A stretch of DNA of 64,000 bases from Gottfriedia acidiceleris (GCF_002128425.1 NZ_NESS01000002.1:310001-374000), one strand, 5' to 3'; shown: positions 47,441 to 57,889, counted from the first letter of the stretch. Numbers and translations are program-made. The notes: a model not told the origin generated them from the letters alone.

Positions 47441-49180
47441 GTGAATAGTTTTAAATTTTTAAAACCATATAAAATAACAATTTTCGCGGCAATCGTCTTT
47501 TTACTATTAGAATTAGTAGTTGAATTATTTCAACCTTACATTTTATCTAATATTATAAACAATGGAATAGTAAACAAAGACATGGCTTATGTTACAAAAT
47601 GGGGAATCGTTATGATCGGGTTATCGATTGTAGCTTTTATTGGAGGGGTATTAAATACTTTTTATGCAACCCATGTAGCCCAAAGCTATTCATTTATGTT
47701 AAGGAAAACATTATTTGAGAAAGTGCAAACTTTTTCATTTACTACATTTAGTTACTTACCAACCTCATCCATCATTACTAGATTGACAAATGACGTATCA
47801 CAATTACAAAGTGCAGTATTTATGAGTTTAAGGATTATTTTAAGAGCGCCATTAATTGTAACTGGTAGTGTCGTAATGGCATTAATTTTAAATTGGAGGC
47901 TTTCTTTTATTCTATTTTTAATTTTACCTTTCTTATTTATGTTTCTTAATTGGATGGTTAAAAAAGGTAGAGGGCTATTTAAGAATGTTCAAGATAATGT
48001 GGATATCGTAAATAGTGTACTTAGAGAAAATTTAGTTGGAATGAAATTAATTAAAGCGTTTGTACGAAATGAACATGAAAATAATCGATTTCAACATATA
48101 AATCAAAATTTAAAACAAAAAACTTCTGTTGCATTAAGAACAATGGAAATTACGATGCCAGTAATGCTTCTATTTATGAATGCTTCCATTCTGATCGTAT
48201 TATGGTTTGGAAATAGTAAAGTACATTCACACGAAACAAATATTGGAGATATTGTTGCAATTGTAAATTATATTTCTCGTATTACTTCATCATTTACTGT
48301 TTTTTCATTTATCATTAGTGCATTTTCAAGAATGAGAGCTTCTTCTGAACGTATCGATGAAATTTTAACAATTGAAGAAGACTTTGTAGAAAAGAATGAA
48401 GGAAATCAACTATCAAATCGATTAGAAGGAAAAATTCAATTCCATCAAGTTTCCTTCAGTTATCCGAATTCTGAAAAAGAAGTGCTAAAAAATATTTCAT
48501 TTGTTGCATACCCTCAAGCAACAATTGCAATATTAGGTTCAACTGGGTCAGGAAAAACATCATTATTCCAATTAATCCCTCGTTTATATGATGTTAATTC
48601 TGGAACCATTTTAATTGATGATCAAGATATACGTAAAATAAACAGTAAGCAACTAAGAGGACAAATTGGTTATGTACCTCAAGAAGCTTTACTGTTTACA
48701 GGTACAATCAAAGAAAATTTATTAATGGGTAGAGAAAGTGCATCAGATGAGGAAGTTTATTTAGCGGCAAAACATGCACAAATTCATGATACAATTTTGA
48801 CTTTTCCAAATGGATATGAAAGTTTAATTGGTCAAAAAGGTGTTAACCTTTCAGGTGGTCAAAAACAAAGACTTTCTATAGCAAGAGCAATCCTCAGAAA
48901 ACCTAGTATTTTATTACTTGATGATAGTACAAGTGCATTGGATTTAAAAACTGAAGCTAGCTTGATTGAAGCTTTAAAAAATTACGAGTGTACGACATTA
49001 ATCATTACACAAAAAATCAGCACTGCTAAAAATGCAGATAAAATATTAATTATTGATGAGGGTGAATTAGTAGAAGAGGGTACACATGAATCCTTATTAA
49101 AAAGTTCAAAACTATATAAAGCTATCTACTATTCACAATATGGAAAGGAGGAGATTCATAATGTTAAAGGAGCTAACTAA
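47441..49180 (+). CDS. ABC exporter half-transporter, subunit A (degenerate Walker B)
   Basis: This 579-aa type-IV ABC exporter subunit has a membrane domain with six helices (about residues 10-290) and an ATPase domain with Walker A GSTGSGKTS and signature LSGGQKQRLS. Walker B is LLLDDSTSALD, in which the catalytic Glu is replaced by Asp. Together with the next gene it should form an asymmetric heterodimer with one weak ATP site. The start is GTG 47441 after AGGGGAG. It overlaps the next gene by 20 bases. Confidence 0.88.
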   Translation: MNSFKFLKPYKITIFAAIVFLLLELVVELFQPYILSNIINNGIVNKDMAYVTKWGIVMIGLSIVAFIGGVLNTFYATHVAQSYSFMLRKTLFEKVQTFSFTTFSYLPTSSIITRLTNDVSQLQSAVFMSLRIILRAPLIVTGSVVMALILNWRLSFILFLILPFLFMFLNWMVKKGRGLFKNVQDNVDIVNSVLRENLVGMKLIKAFVRNEHENNRFQHINQNLKQKTSVALRTMEITMPVMLLFMNASILIVLWFGNSKVHSHETNIGDIVAIVNYISRITSSFTVFSFIISAFSRMRASSERIDEILTIEEDFVEKNEGNQLSNRLEGKIQFHQVSFSYPNSEKEVLKNISFVAYPQATIAILGSTGSGKTSLFQLIPRLYDVNSGTILIDDQDIRKINSKQLRGQIGYVPQEALLFTGTIKENLLMGRESASDEEVYLAAKHAQIHDTILTFPNGYESLIGQKGVNLSGGQKQRLSIARAILRKPSILLLDDSTSALDLKTEASLIEALKNYECTTLIITQKISTAKNADKILIIDEGELVEEGTHESLLKSSKLYKAIYYSQYGKEEIHNVKGAN

Positions 49181-50996
49181 ACCTTTCCAATATAAACACT
49201 TACAATTATCAAAGAACAAGAAGAGAAACGAATCTTCTCGCGCAAACAATGTTTCCTCCACATTGAAAAGAATATGGTCTTACCTTGCACTAATGAAGGG
49301 TAAACTAGTTGTTGTACTATTAATGGTTTTAGTAAGTTCTGTACTAGGCTTATTAGGACCTGTATTAGTAGGCTATTCAATTGACCATTATATTTTAAAA
49401 AATAATTTAAGTGGTTTAAGTTTGTTAATCATTGCGTTAGTGTTTATTTACTTAGGTTATTCGGCATCATTGTTTTTACAAAATTTTTGGATGATCGATA
49501 TAGCTCAAAACACTGTAACCAAAATGAGAACCGAATTATTTAATATGTTTCATAAATTACCAATGTCATTTTTTGAAAAAAGACAACACGGTGAGTTAAT
49601 GAGTCGTGTGACGAATGACTTGGAAAATGTCAGTTCGACTTTAAATACTTCGGTAATCCAAGTATTTTCAAGTGTTTTAACTTTAGTTGGTACTATTTCA
49701 GTTATGCTTTGGTATAGCCCAATTTTAACTTTATTGACTTTATCAATTGTTCCAGTATTAATAATTGGTATAAAATGGATTACACACCGTACTGGCCAAC
49801 TTTATAAAATTCAGCAACGTAACTTAGGTGAGTTAAATGGATTTATTGAAGAAACAGTATCTGGTCAAAGAATCATTAAGACTTTTTCACAAGAAGATAA
49901 AATGATTCGAGACTTTTTAAATAAAAATGAAAAATTGAGAAACTCAGGGTTTTGGGCATTTATCTTTGCCGGATTTATTCCTAAATTCATGAACGTTTTA
50001 AATAATGTAAGCTTTGCAATTATTGCAGGTATTGGTGGCTACTTTGCATATAAAGGTCATATCTCTATTGGTACAATTGTCGTATTTACTGAGTATTCAA
50101 GGCAATTTACTCGTCCACTAAACGATTTATCAAATCAGTTTAATACATTACTTTCTGCGATCGCTGGAGCTGAAAGAGTATTTTCAATTATTGATGAAGA
50201 TATTGAAGCAATTGATGAGTCTCACATTATCAACGATCAAAAAGTTATTCAAGGTGAAGTGGAATATAAAAATGTTAATTTTTCTTACGGGAAAGATTCA
50301 AATACATTAACAAATGTTTCATTTAAAGTGTCACAAGGAGAAACAATTGCTTTAATCGGACCGACAGGAGCAGGTAAAACGACAGTAGTAAATTTACTTT
50401 CACGCTTTTATCAAATCAATAGTGGTGATATACTCATAGATGGTGTAAGTATTGGTCAATATTCTAGAAAAAACTTGAGACAGCAAATGGCATTTGTTTT
50501 ACAAGATTCATTTTTATTTAAAGGAACAATTCGCGAAAATATACGGTATGGTCGTTTAGATGCAACGGATGAAGAAGTAGAAGAGGCTGCAAAGCTTGCC
50601 AATGCACATAGTTTTATTATGAAATCTACTAAAGGATATGATACAATCTTACAACAAGATGATCAGCAAATTAGTCAAGGTCAAAAGCAACTTCTCTCAA
50701 TTGCTCGTGCTATTCTAGCAAATCCTGCAATTTTAATTTTAGATGAAGCGACAAGTAGTATTGATACGATTACTGAAATTAAAATTCAAGAAGCTTTACA
50801 AAGACTAATGCAAGGCCGAACAAGCTTTGTTATTGCTCATCGACTAAATACAATAAAAAATGCTAATCAAATACTTGTTTTGAAAAATGGAATGTGTATA
50901 GAGAGAGGTTCACATGAAGAATTAATTGATAAACAAGGCTTTTACTATGAATTAGTAAATCATCAAGGGATGAATGAAGATCAGCATATACAATAA
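49161..50996 (+). CDS. ABC exporter half-transporter, subunit B (degenerate signature)
   Basis: This 611-aa partner subunit has an N-terminal cytoplasmic extension of about 35 residues, six membrane helices, and an ATPase domain with Walker A GPTGAGKTT and a normal Walker B LILDEATSSID. Its signature reads ISQGQKQLLS in place of LSGGQ. Since the signature of B pairs with Walker A/B of subunit A, both defects fall in the same ATP site. The start at 49161 follows AAAGGAGG. Substrate is unknown; drugs or lipids are typical. The nitroreductase gene follows after 11 bases. Confidence 0.88.
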   Translation: MLKELTKPFQYKHLQLSKNKKRNESSRANNVSSTLKRIWSYLALMKGKLVVVLLMVLVSSVLGLLGPVLVGYSIDHYILKNNLSGLSLLIIALVFIYLGYSASLFLQNFWMIDIAQNTVTKMRTELFNMFHKLPMSFFEKRQHGELMSRVTNDLENVSSTLNTSVIQVFSSVLTLVGTISVMLWYSPILTLLTLSIVPVLIIGIKWITHRTGQLYKIQQRNLGELNGFIEETVSGQRIIKTFSQEDKMIRDFLNKNEKLRNSGFWAFIFAGFIPKFMNVLNNVSFAIIAGIGGYFAYKGHISIGTIVVFTEYSRQFTRPLNDLSNQFNTLLSAIAGAERVFSIIDEDIEAIDESHIINDQKVIQGEVEYKNVNFSYGKDSNTLTNVSFKVSQGETIALIGPTGAGKTTVVNLLSRFYQINSGDILIDGVSIGQYSRKNLRQQMAFVLQDSFLFKGTIRENIRYGRLDATDEEVEEAAKLANAHSFIMKSTKGYDTILQQDDQQISQGQKQLLSIARAILANPAILILDEATSSIDTITEIKIQEALQRLMQGRTSFVIAHRLNTIKNANQILVLKNGMCIERGSHEELIDKQGFYYELVNHQGMNEDQHIQ

Positions 50997-51007
50997 AGGG
51001 TGGAAAC

Positions 51008-51655
51008 ATGGATTACAATTCGTTTAAAGAAATTATTCACGGAAGAAGAAGTATTCGAAAATTTACTGATCAAGCAGTTTCAAATGAAATAATTGAAGAA
51101 ATTATTGACTGCGCACGTTATGCTCCAAGTGATACAAACTCACAAACTTGGGAGTTTATTATAATTAAAAACACTGACAAAATTAAAAAAATTGAAGAGA
51201 TGACTTGGGATTCTTTACATGAAGTTGCTGAAAAAGCAAAAGAAAAAGGATTAGAAAAAGAAGGTAAATTATTAGTTCGCTCTTTTGGTCCTTATGCAAC
51301 AGCATTTAGAGAAGCACCAGTTTTAATTATTTGTTTAGCAACACCTTACGAATCAAAATTCAGAACAAAAATATTTGATCCAATTGGCTTTGTTGAAAAT
51401 GAAGTTTGGAAAGAAGAAGGAATTAAAAGTAGCTGCTTAGCATCACAAAACTTAATGTTAGCTGCTCACGCATTAGGATTAGGAACATGTCCAATGACAG
51501 GTCCAGTTCTATTAGCTCAAGATAAACTTAGAACATATTTAGAGATCGAGGATAACCGTGAAATTAATATGGTCATTTCACTTGGATATCCATCTGAACC
51601 AGCAAAAAAACTTGCACGTAAAGAAGTAGCAGAAATTATTCGTTACGTTGATTAA
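51008..51655 (+). CDS. Nitroreductase-family FMN protein
   Basis: This 215-aa flavin enzyme has the N-terminal RRSIRKFTD FMN-binding motif, APSDTNSQTWEFIII, the LMLAAHALGLGTCPMTG segment and a C-terminal SLGYPSEPAKK. Such enzymes reduce nitro compounds, quinones or flavins with NAD(P)H. It follows the ABC exporter by 11 bases with AAAGGGTGG, so the three genes are probably one operon, which could pair reduction of a toxic compound with its export (inference). Confidence 0.88.
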   Translation: MDYNSFKEIIHGRRSIRKFTDQAVSNEIIEEIIDCARYAPSDTNSQTWEFIIIKNTDKIKKIEEMTWDSLHEVAEKAKEKGLEKEGKLLVRSFGPYATAFREAPVLIICLATPYESKFRTKIFDPIGFVENEVWKEEGIKSSCLASQNLMLAAHALGLGTCPMTGPVLLAQDKLRTYLEIEDNREINMVISLGYPSEPAKKLARKEVAEIIRYVD

Positions 51656-51667
51656 TAAACTAAGTAG

Positions 51668-51698
51668 CCCACGAGGAAATTACTCGTGGGTTTTTTTG
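51668..51698 (+). terminator. Terminator of the exporter-nitroreductase operon
   Basis: A perfect 8-bp stem, CCCACGAG (51668-51675) with CTCGTGGG (51683-51690), is followed by T7. Confidence 0.92.
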
Positions 51699-51929
51699 TG
51701 TTTATACAGTAGATTCAATTAATATTAATAATCTATTAACTAAGTTCACAACTTTATTAATATAATTAGTTTGTATTTTAGAGTGTGAGATATTTGAAAA
51801 TTTACTTTTACACCTATTTGAAATACTATACTAATATATAATAACAATTGAATTTATATTAATATATCTGTATAATTACTCAAGGTATTATAAGCAGAAG
51901 ATTTTTTTATTGAAAGGTGCAGTATCATC

Positions 51930-53318
51930 ATGGATTCGACTAAAAAATTAGGTGTAATGGGTTTATCATTTTTAAGCATAAATGCAATATTAGGTTTGCG
52001 TAATATTGCTTTCGCTTCAACAATTGGTCCTTCAGCATTATTTTATTGGATTGTTGCAGCATTAATCTATTTTATTCCAATTGGATTGATCGTAGCTGAG
52101 CTATCTACAACCTATCCAAACCAAGGCGGAATGGGTGTTTGGGTTCGAAAAGCTTTTGGAGAAAAAGCTTCATTTTTATGTTCGTGGTTTTTTTGGATTG
52201 CTAATTTTACATACTATCCTTCACTTTTATTAACAACTACAATTGCGATTGCATATGGAATTAACCAGCCACAAATGGCAACTCACCCTATGAAAACAGC
52301 TATTATATCAAGTGTTATATTTTGGATCGTTACTTTACTTACATTAAAGGGTACTAAAATGAGCGGAAGGCTTGCGTCGATTGGGGCACCACTTGGGGTT
52401 TTAGTTCCTGCAATTTTAATATTTGGTTTTGGATTTTATAGTATGTTTAGTGGTGAGCCAAGCGCTACTCACTTTACACAGAGTACAATCATGCCAAATA
52501 ATTTATCTCTTGGAACGATTATGTTTTTATCAACATTAATGTTTGGATTTTCAGGGGCAGAAATGTTAGGAACAATTGCGGGGAATGTAAGGAACCCACA
52601 AAAAACATTTCCAAGAGCAATTTTTATCACATCTATTATTATTGCATTAGTCTATATACTTGCAACAGTTGCATTTCAATTTGTCATTACTATTTCATCT
52701 GACCAAACTGCGACAGCACTTTACTTATTTGCAAATAAAATAACATCTCAATTTGGACTGAATTTTTCACTCTCACAAATTTTAGGAATCTGTTTTGTGT
52801 TAGCATTTGTAGGATCTCTTTCATTTTTAATTTTGAATCCTAGTGTAATGATTGCTGAAAGTTCAAAAGAGGTTCTTCCTAAAAATTTATTAAAAGAAAA
52901 TAAAGATGGAATGCCATCAATTTTAGTATTAGGTCAAGCAGTTGCAGTTACATGCATTTTAATTCTTTCTGCTTTTGTACCAAGTGTCTCAAAGGCATTA
53001 AATATGTTAATTTTAATGTCGACTTTGGCGTTTTTTATCCCTTACGTATTTTTAATTAGTGCTTATATTAAACTTCGAATGACTGATAAAAAAGTAAACA
53101 GACCGTTTAAAATTAAAAGCAATTCAGTAGCTTTATTTGTTGCACTAATTGGAATGATTTCAGTAGTTGGAACAATCGGATTAACACTTATTCCAGCTCC
53201 AGATACTACATTATTAGAATATTTACCAATTGTGCTTGGACCGATTTTATTCGGATGTATAGGATTTATTCTATATAGTAATGGAACAAAAGGTAAAAAG
53301 AAACATATGAAAAACTAA
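51930..53318 (+). CDS. APC-superfamily amino acid permease
   Basis: This 462-aa protein has about 12 hydrophobic helices. The first contains the broken-helix region GVMGLSFLSINAILGLRNIA, and the APC pattern continues with TYPNQGGMGVWVRKAFG and GFSGAEMLG. It resembles the glutamate/GABA-antiporter and YjeM-type branch more than classical lysine permeases; the substrate is uncertain. GAAAGGTG precedes the ATG. It is monocistronic, and its terminator is shared with the convergent pepF. Confidence 0.85.
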   Translation: MDSTKKLGVMGLSFLSINAILGLRNIAFASTIGPSALFYWIVAALIYFIPIGLIVAELSTTYPNQGGMGVWVRKAFGEKASFLCSWFFWIANFTYYPSLLLTTTIAIAYGINQPQMATHPMKTAIISSVIFWIVTLLTLKGTKMSGRLASIGAPLGVLVPAILIFGFGFYSMFSGEPSATHFTQSTIMPNNLSLGTIMFLSTLMFGFSGAEMLGTIAGNVRNPQKTFPRAIFITSIIIALVYILATVAFQFVITISSDQTATALYLFANKITSQFGLNFSLSQILGICFVLAFVGSLSFLILNPSVMIAESSKEVLPKNLLKENKDGMPSILVLGQAVAVTCILILSAFVPSVSKALNMLILMSTLAFFIPYVFLISAYIKLRMTDKKVNRPFKIKSNSVALFVALIGMISVVGTIGLTLIPAPDTTLLEYLPIVLGPILFGCIGFILYSNGTKGKKKHMKN

Positions 53319-53321
53319 TAA

Positions 53322-53366
53322 AAACACCTAAATTATTTATAATAGAATAATTTAGGTGTTTTTGAT
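53322..53366. terminator. Bidirectional terminator between the permease and pepF
   Basis: A perfect 16-bp inverted repeat (53322-53337 and 53347-53362) with T-runs on both sides. Confidence 0.92.
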
Positions 53367-53371
53367 ATTTT

Positions 53372-55183
53372 TTAGAAAAGTGACTCTAATTCAGTCACTA
53401 ATGAACCAACATACTCAACAGCTTCTTTGATTGGTGCACTTGTCGTTAGATCAACACCAGCCATTTTTAAAAGTTCAACAGGTTTTTTCGATCCGCCTGT
53501 TTTTAATACTTCAATCCAAGCATCAATAACTGGTTGTCCCTCAGATGCAATTCTTCGTGAAATAGCGGTAGATGCAGTCAAACCAGCAGAATAAGTATAT
53601 GGATAAAGACCCATATAATAATGAGGCTGGCGCATCCAAGTTAAACTTGCACCCTCATCTAATTCAACAGAATCTCCCCAAAATTCTTTCAGAACATTAC
53701 CTTTAACTTCACAGAATGTTGTCGCAGTAAGAGGCGTACCTTTTTCAGCAAGTTCATAAACTCTTCTTTGAAACTCACCTTCAAGTAAATGAGTTACAAA
53801 ATTATGATAATAAGTACCTAGCAATTGAAGAATCACCCAACGCTTCATTTTTGGATCATTCGTTTGTTTTAATAAATATTGTCCTAATAACATCTCGTTA
53901 AATGTCGAAGGTGCTTCAACAAAATACATAGAAGGACGAGTATTTACAACACGTTGATATTTGTTTGCATAATAGAAATGACCAGCATGTCCGAGCTCAT
54001 GAGCAAGTACAAATGCATTTCGCATAGTATCCTGCCAGCTAATTAAAATGTAAGGGTGTACTCCATATGGACTAGAGCAAAAAGCTCCTGTTGATTTTCC
54101 AACATTATCGGAATAATCAATCCAACGCTCGTCAAACGCTTTTTCCATAATCGAAATATAGTCAGGTCCCATAATTTCTAGTGATTTTAAAATCGTTTCT
54201 TTTGCTTCTTCATATGTAGTACTCGGATTGAAATCTGGATCTAGTGGAGCTTTTAAATCATAAAAATGCATCGTTTCTAGTCCAAGTTGTTTTTTCTTTA
54301 AGTTAGCTAGTCTACGCATATGTGGTGCAAGTTCTTTAAAGATGATATTTAATTGATTATGATACATTTCTAAAGATACTTTGTGGTCTTGCAGTAGCAT
54401 ATGTGTAACTGATTCATATTTACGCAATTTACTTAAAGCGACTTCCTTTTTTACTTGAGTAGCATAAATCGAAGCATATGTATTTTTGTATTGGGTAAGC
54501 GTTTTAGTAAAAGATTCATACGCTTGTTTTCGTACTGTATGATTTGGAGAGAATTCATATAAATTTTCAAACATAGCAAAGGAATTTTCTAATTCTTTTC
54601 CATTTTCATCTTCAAAGGAATCGAATTTTAAATCAGCGGCCTTACTTGTTTGGTAAATTCGATATGGGGCAGAAGTAACTTCGCCAATCGCAGCTAAAGC
54701 CTCTTCAGTTTCAGGGAGTAATTTATGTTCCTTAGATGCAATAATTTCTTCTAATAATAATTTAAAAACCTCAATTTCGTTTTCTTCCTTAATAAATGCT
54801 TCTAACATTTCATTATTTAAATGTAAAAGCTCTGACTGAATAAACGTTAAAGTTGTATTTGCTTTCGTACTTAAGCTAGAAAATTGTAAACTATCAGATT
54901 GATTTTGAGAATCTGAACCATCTCCAGACTGACGTAAGCTGACATATGTACCACAACGAATTAATTGAAGCATAATAGATTCATAAGTTAATAATGCCTT
55001 TTTTAAACTTTCAGCAGACTTAAGGACAGAACCTTTCAACGATTTTGCCTCTACTAAATCATTTTCAATAAGTTCTAAAGCAACAAGCCACTCCGCACGA
55101 GTCGGATATAAATCCTCTAATTTCCATGTCATTTCTGTTGGAACCTCAGCACGGGTTAAACGTTTTACTAACATTTTTTCCAT
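53372..55183 (-). CDS. pepF: Oligoendopeptidase F
   Basis: This 603-aa M3B metallopeptidase has the zinc motif AHELGHAGH (first His at residue 395) and the third-ligand glutamate in VEAPSTFNEM. The C-terminal half has the WGDSVELDEGASLTWMRQPH and YPYTYSAGL patterns of true PepF. It hydrolyses oligopeptides in the cytoplasm; overproduced PepF affects peptide-signalling in Bacillus. The ATG at 55183 follows AAGGAGG. Confidence 0.94.
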   Translation of the reverse strand: MEKMLVKRLTRAEVPTEMTWKLEDLYPTRAEWLVALELIENDLVEAKSLKGSVLKSAESLKKALLTYESIMLQLIRCGTYVSLRQSGDGSDSQNQSDSLQFSSLSTKANTTLTFIQSELLHLNNEMLEAFIKEENEIEVFKLLLEEIIASKEHKLLPETEEALAAIGEVTSAPYRIYQTSKAADLKFDSFEDENGKELENSFAMFENLYEFSPNHTVRKQAYESFTKTLTQYKNTYASIYATQVKKEVALSKLRKYESVTHMLLQDHKVSLEMYHNQLNIIFKELAPHMRRLANLKKKQLGLETMHFYDLKAPLDPDFNPSTTYEEAKETILKSLEIMGPDYISIMEKAFDERWIDYSDNVGKSTGAFCSSPYGVHPYILISWQDTMRNAFVLAHELGHAGHFYYANKYQRVVNTRPSMYFVEAPSTFNEMLLGQYLLKQTNDPKMKRWVILQLLGTYYHNFVTHLLEGEFQRRVYELAEKGTPLTATTFCEVKGNVLKEFWGDSVELDEGASLTWMRQPHYYMGLYPYTYSAGLTASTAISRRIASEGQPVIDAWIEVLKTGGSKKPVELLKMAGVDLTTSAPIKEAVEYVGSLVTELESLF

Positions 55184-55402
55184 CAAATTGCCTCCTTCAG
55201 TAGTAGTTGGTACGAGTCTATTATACTGTATAAAAACATTTTAAGGGTGAAATTATTCGATAAAATTGAAAATTATAACAATTCGACTGCACAAGTCCTC
55301 ATTATTTTGATAAAATTAATTGTATTTGGTTAAAAATTTCAACTATTAGAAATAATTTTGGAAATTAATTTTATTCGTAAGAAGGGAGTTTTTTAAGAAC
55401 GA

Positions 55403-55924
55403 ATGAAAAATTTTAAAATGGTCTGTTTACTAACTTTGGCAACTATTGCACTATCAGCATGTACAATTAAAAAACCTCCACAAAATTTGGCTATTCATGC
55501 AGACGGAAGTTTTGATCCTAAAAGTATTGGAATTAAAGTGGAATCATCACTTCCTAAAAATGCAAAATTTAATATTCTGTTTAAAGATGATGATACAAAG
55601 AAGGTAATCTACGAAACTACTATTAAAACGGATGAAAGAGGCACTGCAAATAAGAAAATTGCAATAGACTTAGGCGATAAAAATTTAACAGGATTCTTAT
55701 TTTTTAAACCTGATGAGCAACCAAAAAACATTCAAGACAAATTTGGTAAAAATGGTGAAAATATTCGATCAAATACAATGGGATATAGGGTTGGGAAGAA
55801 GAATAACCAAAAGTATATATACATAAAGCAATACGGGACATTTTGGAAATTTGGTAAGTTAGATGATGGAGGTTTTCTAGTATTTAGTAAAGAGAAGATA
55901 AAGCAAGAAAAGGAGGGGAAATAA
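55403..55924 (+). CDS. Lipoprotein, unknown family
   Basis: This 173-aa protein has a lipoprotein signal peptide (MKNFKMVCLLTLATIALSAC; cysteine at residue 20). The mature part is lysine-rich and mostly beta-strand by composition, and no family is recognised. GAAGGGAG lies rather far (15 bases) from the ATG. Two Opp-type permease genes follow on the same strand after 34 bases, so it may be the extracellular partner of that membrane complex. A 7-bp hairpin (ACACAAT at 55926, ATTGTGT at 55945) lies between them. Confidence 0.7.
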   Translation: MKNFKMVCLLTLATIALSACTIKKPPQNLAIHADGSFDPKSIGIKVESSLPKNAKFNILFKDDDTKKVIYETTIKTDERGTANKKIAIDLGDKNLTGFLFFKPDEQPKNIQDKFGKNGENIRSNTMGYRVGKKNNQKYIYIKQYGTFWKFGKLDDGGFLVFSKEKIKQEKEGK

Positions 55925-55958
55925 TACACAATTAGACTAATAAGATTGTGTATAAAAT

Positions 55959-56837
55959 ATGATACAAACTAGTAGAATTATTTCTAAATATCTTCTTCAG
56001 TTTTGTTTAACTGTATTCGGAATTGGTTTAATTACGGCTACTTCTTTTACTCTATTTTTACCAAAAGGAGAGCGGCTAGCTGAGTTTTGGAATCAACTAC
56101 AAATCTTTTTTTGGAGTTTTTTTTACTTCGATAATTTGGAAGTTTACTTAAAAGAATTTCAATATGTTCCTTTTTCTTCCGTATTTTTAGAGCCATACGT
56201 TTATTCTTTTACAATCCTTTTTTCGGCGTTTTTACTATCAATCATTGGCGCATTAATTATTTCTTACATAGTAAATTTAGGTCCAAAGTCATTTAGAAAA
56301 ATAATGAATAGTATTCTATTTTTCCTACAATCTATACCAGATGTAATAATGATTTGCGCATTACAAATATTCTTTTTATGGATTTTTAATAAAACCGGCG
56401 TTAAAATTGTGGATCCAGTAAATGGCTTTGAATCTAAAGCTTACGCATTACCGATCATCCTTGTATCGATCATTCCTACGATCCAACTTTTCCAGATGTT
56501 ATTTCTAGCAATACAGGAAGAGAAAATTAGAGACTATGTAGATTATGCAAAAGCAAAGGGGCTTTCTGATTCTTGGATTATAATCCGCCATATATTCCGA
56601 AATGTTACGATTACTTTATTAAGTAATAGTAAGCTAATATTTTGGCTGATGATTTCAAATCTATTAATAGTAGAAAAGTTCTTTAATATGAAAGGTTATT
56701 TTTCATTTTTATTTAATAATAGTAGATCTCCTGAAATCTTTTTTATGGCACTAGTTTTACTATTTATCCCATTCTTTTTGCTAGATATTTTGTTTAAACA
56801 AATTGTTAATAAAATGAAAGGGGGAGAAGCTGTATGA
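55959..56837 (+). CDS. OppB-type ABC transporter permease
   Basis: This 292-aa membrane protein has about six helices and the cytoplasmic EAA-like loop RDYVDYAKAKGLSDSWIIIRH that docks to an ATPase. It belongs to the binding-protein-dependent permeases of the peptide/nickel type. The ribosome site is weak. It overlaps the next permease gene by four bases (ATGA). Confidence 0.85.
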   Translation: MIQTSRIISKYLLQFCLTVFGIGLITATSFTLFLPKGERLAEFWNQLQIFFWSFFYFDNLEVYLKEFQYVPFSSVFLEPYVYSFTILFSAFLLSIIGALIISYIVNLGPKSFRKIMNSILFFLQSIPDVIMICALQIFFLWIFNKTGVKIVDPVNGFESKAYALPIILVSIIPTIQLFQMLFLAIQEEKIRDYVDYAKAKGLSDSWIIIRHIFRNVTITLLSNSKLIFWLMISNLLIVEKFFNMKGYFSFLFNNSRSPEIFFMALVLLFIPFFLLDILFKQIVNKMKGGEAV

Positions 56838-57889
56838 TAAAAAATAGAAAGTATTTACCAATCATAATAGGAAGCTTTATCATACTTGGCTTAATCACCT
56901 TTAGTTTTATTTATACTTACTTTATAAAAGATACATTAAAGCCACCTCCAGCCTTGTTATACAATGCTGAAGGTAAATTAATAGATTCATATGGATATCC
57001 GCCAAGCCTAAAATATCTTTTTGGTGTTGACCGGTATGGAAGAGATGTATTTTGGATGGTAATTGATGGTGCTAAATACACTTTATCCATTGCCATAGTT
57101 GTTGGATTAATTAGAGTCATATTTGGCGGTTTATTAGGTGCTTTTTTCGGGTTCATGAATCAAAGATTATTAAAAATTATTGAACCAATTTTGAATGCAT
57201 TTCGATTTGTACCAGCTGTTATCATTATATTTCCATTTTTTGAGAAACTAAATGACGTTCCAGAAGCAGCCAAAGAAAAAACGATTGCCATTCAATTATC
57301 ATTACTAATCATTATTTCGATACCAGTACTGATGAATTCAATTGGTGAAGAAGTTAGAGATTTTTTAAAAAATGATTTCATTACTAGCTCTAGAATCATT
57401 GGTGCTCGAAATGGTTGGATACGACGAAAACACGTCATCCCATATTTACGTAGCCGTATTCTTTTATTATTTGTACAACAGACTATTCAAACTTTATTTT
57501 TACTAACACAATTAGGTGTTTTCAAACTATTTATTGGTGGAGTTAAAGTCCTATCCCTAGATATCAATGTTGATCGACCAATGTCAAAAGCAAACGAATG
57601 GTCGGCGATGATTGGTGCAAATTATATCGAGTTATCGATCGATCCATGGGTCATTGTAGGACCAAGTATAGCTTTTATTATTTCAATATTTGCTTTTAAC
57701 CTTATGAAATTGGGCATTGAGCGTTTAATGGACAACCAAACAATCCATAAAAAGAAGCAACTAATGAAAAATGAGAGTTTATATCCTGGATTAAATGATT
57801 TTGATTTTGTGAATAAGGAAAAATTTAATGAAGCTAGTAGGAAAGTAGAGGACGAACCTAAATCGAGTGGGCAGCTTGCAACTAGATAA
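56834..57889 (+). CDS. OppC-type ABC transporter permease
   Basis: This 351-aa membrane protein has an N-terminal helix, a long extracytoplasmic loop with GVDRYGRDVFW (the OppC signature) and a permease domain with the docking loop SSRIIGARNGWIRRKHVIPY. A charged C-terminal tail of about 60 residues is longer than usual. No ATPase or classical solute-binding protein gene is near, so it must borrow an ATPase or do something other than standard import. Confidence 0.85.
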   Translation: MIKNRKYLPIIIGSFIILGLITFSFIYTYFIKDTLKPPPALLYNAEGKLIDSYGYPPSLKYLFGVDRYGRDVFWMVIDGAKYTLSIAIVVGLIRVIFGGLLGAFFGFMNQRLLKIIEPILNAFRFVPAVIIIFPFFEKLNDVPEAAKEKTIAIQLSLLIIISIPVLMNSIGEEVRDFLKNDFITSSRIIGARNGWIRRKHVIPYLRSRILLLFVQQTIQTLFLLTQLGVFKLFIGGVKVLSLDINVDRPMSKANEWSAMIGANYIELSIDPWVIVGPSIAFIISIFAFNLMKLGIERLMDNQTIHKKKQLMKNESLYPGLNDFDFVNKEKFNEASRKVEDEPKSSGQLATR

